Positions 8,175-16,525 of a DNA stretch of 64,000 bases are shown here, piece after piece. Every line of letters starts with the position of its first letter. Position 1 is the first letter of the stretch. The translations under genes and the position numbers were made by a program. The stretch covers positions 1-64,000 of the forward strand of contig JBBSML010000007.1 in assembly GCA_038233215.1 (NCBI GenBank). Reading direction: 5' to 3'. Source of the DNA: JACDBZ01 sp038233215 (GTDB taxonomy: Bacteria; Chloroflexota; Limnocylindria; QHBO01). Below the pieces are notes generated by a model. The model was not told the origin of the DNA. It saw only the letters and a program-made list of their open reading frames with translations, and did no database searches.

Positions 8175-11100
8175 CAGGCGCTAGCCTGCGCCGGCAGATC
8201 CGCAAGGCGCAGCGAGAGCACCCGGCTCACTGCCGCATCGGTCATCGTCACCCCGTAGATCGTGTCGGCCACTTCGATCGTTGCCCGGTTATGGGTGATG
8301 ACGACGAAGTCGATCGACTCTGAGAGCTTGCGCAGGGCCTCCGCGAAGCGTCCGATGTTCGCTTCATCGAGTGCCGCGTCCACCTCGTCGAGGATGCAGA
8401 ACGGGACCGGGTTGACGGTGAGCATGGCGAATAGGAGGGCAACCCCGGTCAGCGCGCGTTCGCCGCCCGACAGCATCGCAAGGCGCTGGAGCCGCTTCCC
8501 GGGAGGGCGCACCACGATCTCGATGCCGCCGGGAGCGTCACCATTCGCCTCATCGCCTACCTGAAGCGACCCGGAGCCGCCCGCGAACAGGAGCCGACAG
8601 TACTCGTCGAATCGCTCGCCGATCGCCCGGAAGGCGGCATTAAACTGGGCGGTAATCTCGCCGTCCAGCGTGCCGATCAGCTCTTCCGTCGATGAAATTG
8701 CGGCCCGCACATCCGTGTCCTGTGTCGCCATCTCGTTCAGCCTGGATGCGAGCTCACGGTGCTCCTCCACCGCGAACGGATTGACCGAGCCGATCTGCGA
8801 GAGCGTGCGTCGCACGCGTCGCAGCTCCGCCTCGAGCTGAGCGTCGTCCAACGCCTCCACTTCACTTATCGGAGACGCAACATCCGCCTCCAGTTCGGGG
8901 AGGCCGTCGAGCGCAACCTGGCGCTCCCGAAGCAGCCCCGCAAGGGCCTCGTCGCGACGCGAGGCATCGATGACGGCGGTCTGTGCGACGCGCTCCAGGT
9001 CGCCAAGTCGTTCGCCGGCACCAACCCGCTCGTGCTCCAGCGCCACCAGTTCCTCCCGTCGTCGCATGCGCTCGCGCTCAGCCTCCCGGTGGGCTTCGTC
9101 CGCCGCGTCGTGCGCGACGGAGGCAGCCTTGGCGGGATCAGTCAGAGCCGCGCGCTCCTTGCGGACGGCCGCAATCGCGATGTGGCGCTGCGGGATGGCG
9201 GCCTCCAGCTGTACCAGCCTGGATTCGAGCGTGGATCGCTCAGTGCGTATGCCTGCCGTACGGTTTTCGACCTCCTCTGCAGCGTGCCTGTCGGCGGTCC
9301 ATGCGTCACGGGCTGCGTCTCGCCGCAGCGCAATCGCGTCCCGTCGGGCCCGCGCACCGTCTGCCGCGGCCTGCCACATCGCCAGGTCATCCTCCCTCAC
9401 CTCGGGCGCCGTCTCCGATTCCCCGCCGGTCGACTCGATTGCGGCGAGATCCTCGATCAAGCGCTCCACTCGGTCCTGCTCGCGGCCCACCGCCGCATCG
9501 GCCGCGGCACGAGTCTCACGCGCGATACGTGCCGCTCCGTCGGCCTCGTCGTTGGCTCCTCGTGCGGCAAGATGCTCGTCCCGCATCGTCCGGAGCGTCT
9601 CCGTCGCGGCCGATGCGGCTCGTTGAGCCTCAAGAACGCGTGACTCGAGCTGACGCACCGCACCGCGAAGCTCGAGGCGCCGCGCGTGAGCCCGAGCCGC
9701 CGCCCCACCGGGAGGATCGCCCCGGCCGCGGAGGGTGATGCCACGCGCATCTGCGAAGTCCCCATCGACCGTCACCGCCGTCTAGCCCGTCGGCAGCCGG
9801 CGCCAGCCGCTCAGTAGAGCCGGCAGATCAGCGGCGAGCGCGGCGCGAGCGAGGACCCCCGGCGCGTCAGCCATGCCGATCCACTCTGCCACTGTCCGAG
9901 ACCCGCCCACCGCAGCCAGGGCCAGCTCGCGCCCATCCCCCGCCAGGTTCTGCGGCGCGAGCAGCCGAGCAGCACCGCGGGCATCGCCGATCTCGGTCGT
10001 GGGATCTCCATCGATCCACAGCAGCGCGTCGTCGACATCACCGCCCACCGCGGCCTCGATTGCGGGCCACGACGCCTCGGGCGCCGACACCGTGTCGAGC
10101 ACGGTCGGCCAGCCGGCTGCCGCGAGCCGTCGACCGAGCTGCGCGGCGCCGTCATGTGGCTCCGCGAGCGCCTCGAGCTCCGCCCGGGTCGCTCCAAGTC
10201 GCTCGGTCAGCTCGATGACGGTTCGACGCGTCGCATCGGCGGCCTCCTGGGCCTTGTCCCGGCGTGCCTCTGCCGCCTCGAGTGCCTGCATGGCGGAATG
10301 GGCGCCGCTCGCCGAGGCTTCAAGGTGCTCGGCGGCCACGGCCGCCGAACGGCGCAGACCTCCCAGTGCTGCTTCAGCTGTAGCGCGTTCGTGGGTGGCG
10401 TGACCGAGACGCGTCCGATGGCGCGCCACCTCCTCGGACAGGCGTGCCCGGGAGGCGATCAGGTCGCTGTGCCGCGCACGTAGCTCGGAGACGGCCTGTT
10501 CGGCCGCCAGCAGCGCGTCGTCCGCGGCCGCCAGCTCGGCGACCGTGGCGCGCCACAGTTCCTCAGCTTCCGCGGCGGCCGCTATCGCCGGCTCGACATC
10601 CTTGCCCGGTGTCTCGCGTGTCAGCGTGTCGAGTGACTTCGCGACCTGCTCCATCTGGCTCGTCTCACGCTCAAGGGCAGCAATCAACTCCGTCTCTCGA
10701 GCCACGACCGCCTCCACGCGTGCCTCGACCCGGATCAACCGTTCGCGCGCAAGCTGTCTCTCATCTCCCGTCGCGCGGGACGCCTCCTCCGCTGCCCAGT
10801 AGCGCCCCTCAGCTGCCGCCACCCCGGCTTGGCCTGCCTCCTGTCCGTGCCGATAGGCAGCAAGGGCGGCTTCGGCGGCCGCGGCCTGTCGTCGAGCCTC
10901 GCCGAGCTCGGCTCGGGCCGCCTGCTCGCGACGGTGGTGAGACGTGGTCACCAGGGCGCGCGCCCGAGCCCCGAGCGTGTCGTGCTGCTGCTGGTGTTCC
11001 GCCTGCAGCGCCAATCGCCGCACCTGGGGCTTCAGCTCTCCGATGAGATCGCTCATCCGCGTGAGATTGGCGAGCGCGCGGGTGAGACGACCCGATGCCT

Positions 11101-11629
11101 CGTTGCGCTTCACCTGGAGCGTCTTGACGCCGGCGGCTTCCTCGAACAGCTGGCGTCGCTCCTCCGGTCGCAGCGAAAGCGCGGCGTCGACCGTACCCTG
11201 CCCGACCACCACCAGCTCGTTCGCGCCGAGCCGGCCCTCACCCAGCAGATCGACGACATCGCGGAGCCTCGCACGCGCTCCATTGATCAGGTATTCGCTC
11301 TCCCCGGAGCGATAGGCGCGACGACCGATCGCGACCTCGGAAAAGTCAATCGGCAGCCAACCATCAGCGTTATCGAGCGTGAGGCTGGCCTCCGCCATAC
11401 CCTGTGGCCTGCGACGTTCGGAACCGCCGAAGATCACATCGTCTGCCCGCCGCGTGCGCAGTGATCGGTTGGACTGCTCGCCGAGGACCCAGCGCACCGC
11501 GTCGGCCATGTTGCTCTTGCCGGAGCCGTTCGGGCCGATCACGGCGTTCACGCCCGGCTCAAAAACGAAGCGAGTCGGATCGGCGAACGACTTGAATCCG
11601 TGGAGTCGAAGCTCCTTCAGTCGGCTCAC
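8174..11629 (-). CDS. smc: Chromosome segregation protein SMC, interrupted by an in-frame TAG at 9782-9784
   Basis: ATPase of the condensin complex that compacts and separates chromosomes. Start GTG 11629 overlaps the rnc stop (GTGA). The first 615 codons hold the Walker A site GPNGSGKSN (32-40), the coiled coil and most of the hinge. Then comes TAG, and the same frame continues at once with TAVTVDGDFADARG, the conserved hinge motif, second coiled coil, signature LSGGERALTG (about 1053) and Walker B CILDEVDAALDEAN (about 1075). The whole frame would give 1151 positions, normal for SMC. The stop sits where relatives commonly have Trp (TGG), so a single G-to-A change would explain it. The second half could only be made alone from GTG 9775, which has no visible ribosome binding site. 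Confidence 0.9.
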
Positions 11630-12357
11630 GGGGATGACAGCTGCATGGTACCGTCTCCCCCCTCGGGGAGGCCGGTGAGCGCTGCCTGGGCGGCCTGCTC
11701 CTCGGCCCGCTGACGGCTGGAGCCCGCACCGAGCCCGAATGCCGTGCCACCGATCACGACGGTCACCCGAAATTCCTGGTGGTGCGGCGGTCCCGTGGTG
11801 TCGACGAGCTGATAGATCGGCTTCACTCCCCGGTGGCGCTGCGTCCATTCCTGGAGCTGCGATTTCGCCGATTTCGGTGCCGCGGAATTGACGTCCAGCG
11901 CCTCCAGGCGCGGTGCGAAGAGGTGCTCCATGACCGCTTCTGCTCGTTCCGTGCCCTCTGACAGGGAGAGCGCGCCCGCCAGCGCCTCGAAGCAGGCGGC
12001 AAGCACCGATGGTCGGGTGGCGCCGCCGGCCTCGGTCTCACCGCGGCCGAGGCGAAGGTATCGGTCAAGACCGATCGAATGCGCCAGGTCCGCCAGGGCC
12101 TCGCGATTGACCAGCGCCGCGCGGCGGGCGGTCAGCGAGCCCTCGTCATCATCGGGGTGCCGCAGAAACAAGAGACGGCTGACCGCAACGCCGATGACGG
12201 CGTCGCCATAGAACTCGAGCCGCTCGTTGTGGCCGGTGGCGAGGGTGGGGTTTTCGTTGAAGAACGAGCTGTGGACGAACGCCTGGCTGATCAGCTCCGG
12301 CTCACGCAGGACGATGCCGAGGCGGGCGCTCAGCTCGTCCAGGGCCGAAGCTTCCAT
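11626..12357 (-). CDS. rnc: Ribonuclease III
   Basis: Double-strand RNA endonuclease for rRNA processing. The signature NERLEFYGDAV (usually NERLEFLGDAV) and the second acidic site in ACFEALAGAL form the catalytic domain; a dsRNA-binding domain starts at SAKSQLQEWTQ and ends near EEQAAQAAL. 243 residues, normal length. It sits between acpP and smc, an order found in many bacteria, and its stop overlaps the smc start. Confidence 0.96.
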   Translation of the reverse strand: MEASALDELSARLGIVLREPELISQAFVHSSFFNENPTLATGHNERLEFYGDAVIGVAVSRLLFLRHPDDDEGSLTARRAALVNREALADLAHSIGLDRYLRLGRGETEAGGATRPSVLAACFEALAGALSLSEGTERAEAVMEHLFAPRLEALDVNSAAPKSAKSQLQEWTQRHRGVKPIYQLVDTTGPPHHQEFRVTVVIGGTAFGLGAGSSRQRAEEQAAQAALTGLPEGGDGTMQLSSP

Positions 12358-12369
12358 GGGCGAGCCCGT

Positions 12370-12612
12370 CTACTGCTGGTGCTCCTCGATGAAGTCAACC
12401 GCGTCCTGGACCTTCTGGATCTTCTCGGCATCCTCGTCCGAGATCTCCATGCCGAACTCTTCTTCGAGACTCATGATGAGCTCGACCAGGTCGAGCGAAT
12501 CAGCATTGAGGTCTTCGACGAACGAGGCCTGCGGCTGGACTTCTTCTTCGTCGACGCCGAGCTGCTCGACGATGAGCTTCTTGAGGCGATCGTACGTGGT
12601 CCCGTCTGTCAC
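12370..12612 (-). CDS. acpP: Acyl carrier protein
   Basis: About 80 residues. Carries growing acyl chains on a phosphopantetheine attached to the serine of the DSL motif in EDLNADSLDLVELIM. I prefer GTG 12612 because GGAGGAA lies 9 bases upstream; a longer frame starts at GTG 12630 and would overlap nusB. It lies between nusB and rnc, downstream of plsX, so fatty-acid and phospholipid precursor genes share this transcript. Confidence 0.95.
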   Translation of the reverse strand: MTDGTTYDRLKKLIVEQLGVDEEEVQPQASFVEDLNADSLDLVELIMSLEEEFGMEISDEDAEKIQKVQDAVDFIEEHQQ

Positions 12613-12616
12613 GAGT

Positions 12617-13063
12617 TCAGGTTCCTCCACCCGGTGATCTGGAAACGCTTCCTAACACGCCGTTGACGAGGCGTCGCGCTGCGTCGCCGGCGTAGATCCG
12701 GGCGAGGGAAACGGCATCGCGCATCGTCTCCCCGCTCGGGGTCGCGGCGGAGTATAGCACCTCATAGATCGCGCTCCGGAGGATCGTTCGCTCGACTCGG
12801 CCGAGCTCGGCAACCGGAATGAGTGGGGCTTCGGTCGCGATCCGTCGATCCAATGCATCGCGATGCTCGGAGACGCCATCGATGATCCGCGCGGCGTGGG
12901 CACGGACCTCGTCCGGGACCTCGCGCTCCAGCGCCAGCCGCTCGAGCGCCGCCCCGGCATTGCCGGGTCGAAACTCATTCTCGAACAGTGCGAGAAGGGC
13001 CAGCCGTCGCGCGAGCATCCCTGCCGTTGCTGGCTTCTGCCTGTCGTTCGTGCTGGTCGCCAT
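12617..13063 (-). CDS. nusB: Transcription antitermination factor NusB
   Basis: 148-residue all-helical RNA-binding protein that joins the rRNA antitermination complex. The start MATSTNDRQKP at ATG 13063 is 3 bp after plsX. Family segments are RRLALLALFENEF, the IIDGVSEH motif, LGRVERTILRSAIYEVL and a C-terminal RRLVNGVLGSV. The upstream open frame inside plsX is not coding. Confidence 0.93.
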   Translation of the reverse strand: MATSTNDRQKPATAGMLARRLALLALFENEFRPGNAGAALERLALEREVPDEVRAHAARIIDGVSEHRDALDRRIATEAPLIPVAELGRVERTILRSAIYEVLYSAATPSGETMRDAVSLARIYAGDAARRLVNGVLGSVSRSPGGGT

Positions 13064-13065
13064 CG

Positions 13066-14121
13066 CTACCCGCGGTCTCCATGCAGCCGCGCCGCGATGC
13101 GCGAGCGGACGCCACGATGGGCGAGCGCCGGGTGCTCCTTCGTCCATTGACCGATCAGGTCCGGCACCCGGGCCTCGGCCGACTCGGATGCGATGCGGAT
13201 GGCGTTCTCGATCATGCGAGCCTTCGCTCTCCCGTGGGTGACGATGCTCACGCCCTTGACGCCCAGCAGCGGCGCGGAGGCGTTGCGCTCGTAGTCGAAG
13301 CGAGCCTTGAGACGATCGAAGCCGGGCTTGAGCGCGAGGAGCGCGATGGGCGCGATCGGCCCCTGCTGAAGGTCCTCGCGCATCGCTCGAAAGATGAAGC
13401 CGGTGATCCCCTCGAAGAACTTGAGCACCACGTTGCCCACGAACCCGTCGCAAACGACGACATCGGCGCGATGCGCGATCAGGTCGTGTGCCTCGACATT
13501 GCCGACGAAGTGCAGGTCCAGCTCTGCCAACCTGGCATGTGCCGTTCGAGCCAGCTCATTGCCCTTCTCGACTTCCTCTCCGATGTTGAGCAGGCCGATG
13601 CGCGGGCTGCGGACGTGGAGCACGTGCTCAGCGAAGATCGCGCCCATCGCGGCGAACTGGACCAGGTTCTCGGGCGAGGAGTCGACATTCGCGCCGACGT
13701 CGAGGAGCATCACCGGTCCGGTGGCGGTGGCCATGTGTGCCGGCAGCGCGGGGCGGTCGATCCCCTCGATGCGTCCGAGACGAAAGACTGCGGCCGCCAT
13801 GGTCGCGCCCGTCGAGCCCGCACTAACGACCGCGTCGGCCACCCCGTCGCGCACGAGGTTGGTCGCCACGAGAATCGAGGAGCGTCGTTTGGTGCGCAGC
13901 GCGGTGGCAGGGTGCTCCCCCATCCCGATCACCTCGGGGGCATCAACGAAGCGCACGTTGGCAGGGGCGCCTTTGCCGTAGGCCGCGACTTCGCGCTCGA
14001 GGCGTGGCACGTCACCGACGAGACTGATCTCATCGGTGCTGTGTAATGCGTAGTCGATTGCGCCGCGAACGATCTCGCGAGGGGCGTGGTCGCCTCCCAT
14101 CGCGTCGATCGCGATGCGCAT
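13066..14121 (-). CDS. plsX: Phosphate acyltransferase PlsX
   Basis: Converts acyl-ACP to acyl phosphate, the first committed step of phospholipid synthesis in most bacteria. 351 residues with the family start MRIAIDAMGGDHAP, the VSAGSTGATMAAA loop, DVGANVDSSPENL and VVCDGFVGNVVLK. rpmF lies 5 bp upstream, the classical rpmF-plsX pairing. Confidence 0.97.
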   Translation of the reverse strand: MRIAIDAMGGDHAPREIVRGAIDYALHSTDEISLVGDVPRLEREVAAYGKGAPANVRFVDAPEVIGMGEHPATALRTKRRSSILVATNLVRDGVADAVVSAGSTGATMAAAVFRLGRIEGIDRPALPAHMATATGPVMLLDVGANVDSSPENLVQFAAMGAIFAEHVLHVRSPRIGLLNIGEEVEKGNELARTAHARLAELDLHFVGNVEAHDLIAHRADVVVCDGFVGNVVLKFFEGITGFIFRAMREDLQQGPIAPIALLALKPGFDRLKARFDYERNASAPLLGVKGVSIVTHGRAKARMIENAIRIASESAEARVPDLIGQWTKEHPALAHRGVRSRIAARLHGDRG

Positions 14122-14126
14122 CGTTG

Positions 14127-14330
14127 TTAGCGCTGGCCTTCGACCAGCGTGACCGGCTCGATCACCACCGCCTCACGGCCCGCGTACCAACCGCAGGTCG
14201 GGCAGACGTGGTGCGCACGCTTCAGCTCGTGACAGTGCTCGCACTCCACGAGCGGCGGCGCGCTGATGGCAAGATGCGCGCGGCGCTCACCCTGGCGCGC
14301 CTTGGATACTTTTCGCTTGGGAACGCCCAC
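14127..14330 (-). CDS. rpmF: Large ribosomal subunit protein bL32
   Basis: 67 residues: MGVPKRKVSKARQGERRAH followed by a zinc ribbon with CEHCH at about 30-34 and CPTCG near 43-47. The Cys-containing form of bL32 binds zinc; bacteria that have it may also own a Cys-free version for zinc shortage, not seen here. A candidate -10 box (14367-14372) lies about 37 bp upstream, between the DUF177 gene and rpmF. Confidence 0.97.
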   Translation of the reverse strand: MGVPKRKVSKARQGERRAHLAISAPPLVECEHCHELKRAHHVCPTCGWYAGREAVVIEPVTLVEGQR

Positions 14331-14366
14331 GCGGAACTCCTTGACCGATATCTGACGGGACGCCGC

Positions 14367-14372
14367 AGTATA
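14367..14372 (-). promoter_or_regulatory. Candidate -10 element upstream of rpmF
   Basis: TATACT on the minus strand, in the 69-bp gap between the DUF177 gene and rpmF. No strong -35 is visible (TTTCCG at 17-bp spacing). The same hexamer recurs in front of other genes of the window, which is the main support. Confidence 0.3.
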
Positions 14373-14399
14373 GCCCGGCCGCCGATTCGCGGAAAACGG

Positions 14400-14939
14400 T
14401 CAGTCGTCGCGGTCGCCCAGCAGTGCGGCCAGGCCGGCAAGGCGTGGGTCGATCTCCTCGCCGCCATGGACATGGTCCCCAGAATTCCTCCGTCCACCGC
14501 ACTCGACACAGAGGCCGGGGCAGTCTGGCCGGCAGAGCGGGTGCATCGGCTCGGTCAGTGCCAGCTCATCATGGAAGACTCCGCCCAGCTCGATCTCGTG
14601 ATGCTCGTCGATCCGGAGGCTCGCTTCCGCGTCTTCGGGCTCGAGAACGACGGGCTTTCCGGTGTCGGGGTCGATGCTCGGCAGAAACTCCTCATCCACG
14701 TCGACGCGGATCTCTTCCACATACGCATCGGTGCACCGCGCGCAGCTGCGGCGGAGTGGAGCCCGAATGCTTCCGCGGAGGAGGATGCCCCGGTTCGTGC
14801 GCAGCAGGCGCAGATCTGCATCGAGCGGACCGGCAATCTCGACATCCGCGCCGAGCGTCACGTACCTGTCGCGAAGTCGAACGTCGCGCATCGCGCCAGG
14901 CGGCTCGCGAAGGAGCCCCGCGACGTTGTACGAGATCAT
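14400..14939 (-). CDS. YceD / DUF177 family protein
   Basis: 179-residue member of DUF177 (YceD), in many bacteria encoded just before rpmF and linked to 23S rRNA or ribosome metabolism. It carries the family Cys pair CARCTDAY and a C-terminal C-PDCPGLCVECGG cluster, so it probably binds zinc. Its start overlaps the stop of the coiled-coil gene by 4 bp (14936-14939). Confidence 0.86.
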   Translation of the reverse strand: MISYNVAGLLREPPGAMRDVRLRDRYVTLGADVEIAGPLDADLRLLRTNRGILLRGSIRAPLRRSCARCTDAYVEEIRVDVDEEFLPSIDPDTGKPVVLEPEDAEASLRIDEHHEIELGGVFHDELALTEPMHPLCRPDCPGLCVECGGRRNSGDHVHGGEEIDPRLAGLAALLGDRDD

Positions 14940-15430
14940 TGCCGGGTCGTGGCTTGGACCTGCTCCTCGGCATCCACACCGATCGCCCCGGCCTCCGCCC
15001 TGCCGTCGTGGCCGGACGGAAGATGACGATCATCGAGCATGTCGATCCCGCGCTTGATGCTGGTGAGCGCCTTGATGCACTCCCCCTCGAGGCGAATGAG
15101 GACCCCGGCAGCGTACTCATCGGCGCCGCGACGGACTTCGCGTGCCTCGAGCTGTGCCTGCTCGAGAAGCTCCCCGGCACGCTGCTGTGCGGCCCGCACC
15201 AGCTCACGTTCCTCGAGCATCTGGGCGGCCTGCTCCTGCGCACGCGCGATGATCGCGTCCCCCTCTTCACGCGAGCGCTCGGTGATGCGGCCGGCTTCCT
15301 CGGTGATGCGGCGCGCCTGGCGCACTTCGTCGGGGACCGAGACACGTAGCTGGTCGATCAGCTCGAGAACGGTCGCCTGGTCCAGAACGACGTTATTCGT
15401 CAGTGGCAGCTTCTTGCCCGTGGCCACCAT
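14936..15430 (-). CDS. Coiled-coil protein, DivIVA / F0-b-like
   Basis: 164 residues. After an N-terminal stretch (VLDQATVLELIDQLRVSVPDE) about 90 residues of charged heptad-like coiled coil follow, rich in Glu, Arg, Gln and Ala (ARRITEEAGRITERS, IIARAQEQAAQMLEE). No catalytic motif and no membrane helix are visible. Similar proteins next to coaD are often named ATPase or cell-division-initiation (DivIVA-like) proteins, but the function is unknown. Located between coaD and the DUF177 gene. Confidence 0.6.
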   Translation of the reverse strand: MVATGKKLPLTNNVVLDQATVLELIDQLRVSVPDEVRQARRITEEAGRITERSREEGDAIIARAQEQAAQMLEERELVRAAQQRAGELLEQAQLEAREVRRGADEYAAGVLIRLEGECIKALTSIKRGIDMLDDRHLPSGHDGRAEAGAIGVDAEEQVQATTRQ

Positions 15431-15488
15431 TGATTCGAGTCGCTCAACCAGGAAAATGATGTCCGTGGCGCATCCTCCTTGGCCGCGA

Positions 15489-15986
15489 TTATACGCGCGG
15501 CTCCGTACGCAGTCGCTCGGTCAACGCGTCAGCGACAGGCGCGGGCACCATCGGCCCGATATCGCCCCCGAACCGAGCGACCTCCTTCGTCAGCGACGAG
15601 CTCACGTACCCGAATTCCAGGGCGGTCATCAGAAACGCGGTATCGACCTCGGGCGCGAGTTTGCGGTTGGTGAGCGCCATCTGAAGTTCCGCCTCGAAAT
15701 CGCTCACTGCGCGCAACCCGCGGACGATGAAGCCGGCCGCATGACGGCGCGCAAAGGTGACCGTCAGGCCATCAAAAGCGTCGACACTGACGTGTGGCCC
15801 GAGATCGGTGACGCATCGGCTGATCAGGTCGACACGCTCCTCGATGCTGAAGAGTGGCGCTTTCTTGGGGTTATTGAGGACGCCGATGACGAGGCGGTCG
15901 AAGAGCCCGGAGGCGCGCTGAGCGACGTCGAGGTGCGCGTTGGTCATCGGATCGAAGGAGCCGGGAAAGACTGCCACCCGCGTCAT
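15489..15986 (-). CDS. coaD: Phosphopantetheine adenylyltransferase
   Basis: 165 residues. Makes dephospho-CoA from 4'-phosphopantetheine and ATP. Start at ATG 15986 (MTRVAVFPGSFDPMTNAHLD), overlapping the rsmD stop by 4 bp. The nucleotidyl-transfer motif, usually TNGH, reads TNAH here; the LRAVSDFEAELQMALTNR segment and the SSSLTKEVARFGGDI motif are intact, so the enzyme is probably active. Confidence 0.95.
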   Translation of the reverse strand: MTRVAVFPGSFDPMTNAHLDVAQRASGLFDRLVIGVLNNPKKAPLFSIEERVDLISRCVTDLGPHVSVDAFDGLTVTFARRHAAGFIVRGLRAVSDFEAELQMALTNRKLAPEVDTAFLMTALEFGYVSSSLTKEVARFGGDIGPMVPAPVADALTERLRTEPRV

Positions 15987-16525
15987 CGGCCTTGAGCCTC
16001 CAGAAAGCTGAGCATCGTCTCTCCGAAACGGCGTTGGCGGACCGATTGCAGGCCCGGCAGCTCGGGCACCTCCGTACGCCAGAAATGCTTGATCGCGACC
16101 ATCGCACCGGGAGCCAGGTGCGGCTCGACGGCGCGAAGCGGCGCCACGATAGCACGCAGTTCGTACGGCGGGTCCAGGAAGACGAGATCCCATGCTTTCT
16201 CAGGCGTCCGCGCCAGGAAACGTTCGACATCGAAGGGAGCAATTGTCGCGGAAGCAGCGAGATCGGTGCTATCGAGGTTTGCGCGCAGTGAGGTGATCGC
16301 AGCGCGCGACTGTTCCACGAAGGTGACGTGCTCCGCGCCCCGCGACAGCGCCTCGATACCGATGGCGCCGCTACCGGCGTACAGGTCCAGCACGCGCGCT
16401 TCCGGGACACGCTCGCCGAGGATCCCGAACAGTGTCTCCTTCACCCGATCGGTGATCGGCCGCGTCCCTCGGTCGCGAGGCGCGATCAGCGGATGGCCGC
16501 GCGCCACGCCGGCGATGACGCGCAT
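15983..16525 (-). CDS. rsmD: 16S rRNA (guanine(966)-N2)-methyltransferase RsmD
   Basis: 180-residue SAM-dependent methyltransferase. SAM-binding motif VLDLYAGSGAIGIEALSRGA and catalytic DPPY (DLVFLDPPYEL). The start MRVIAGVARGHPL is the family start. It overlaps recG by one base (TGATG) and coaD by four, the widespread recG-rsmD-coaD order. Confidence 0.96.
   Translation of the reverse strand: MRVIAGVARGHPLIAPRDRGTRPITDRVKETLFGILGERVPEARVLDLYAGSGAIGIEALSRGAEHVTFVEQSRAAITSLRANLDSTDLAASATIAPFDVERFLARTPEKAWDLVFLDPPYELRAIVAPLRAVEPHLAPGAMVAIKHFWRTEVPELPGLQSVRQRRFGETMLSFLEAQGR

Noticed and set aside
6077..8258. Long + strand open frames opposite ffh and ftsY
   Set aside because: They mirror strongly coding minus-strand genes with recognisable motifs; in GC-rich DNA such antisense frames are common and these have no family features.
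9782..9784. Genome-wide TAG recoding
   Set aside because: TAG ends htpX, ftsY, acpP, mod and the DUF3352 gene at normal positions, and the htpX TAG is followed at once by the next start.
8174..11629. Two separate genes for the SMC halves (split SMC)
   Set aside because: The second half has no ribosome binding site, and the stop falls inside the hinge with the frame unbroken; one interrupted gene explains it better.
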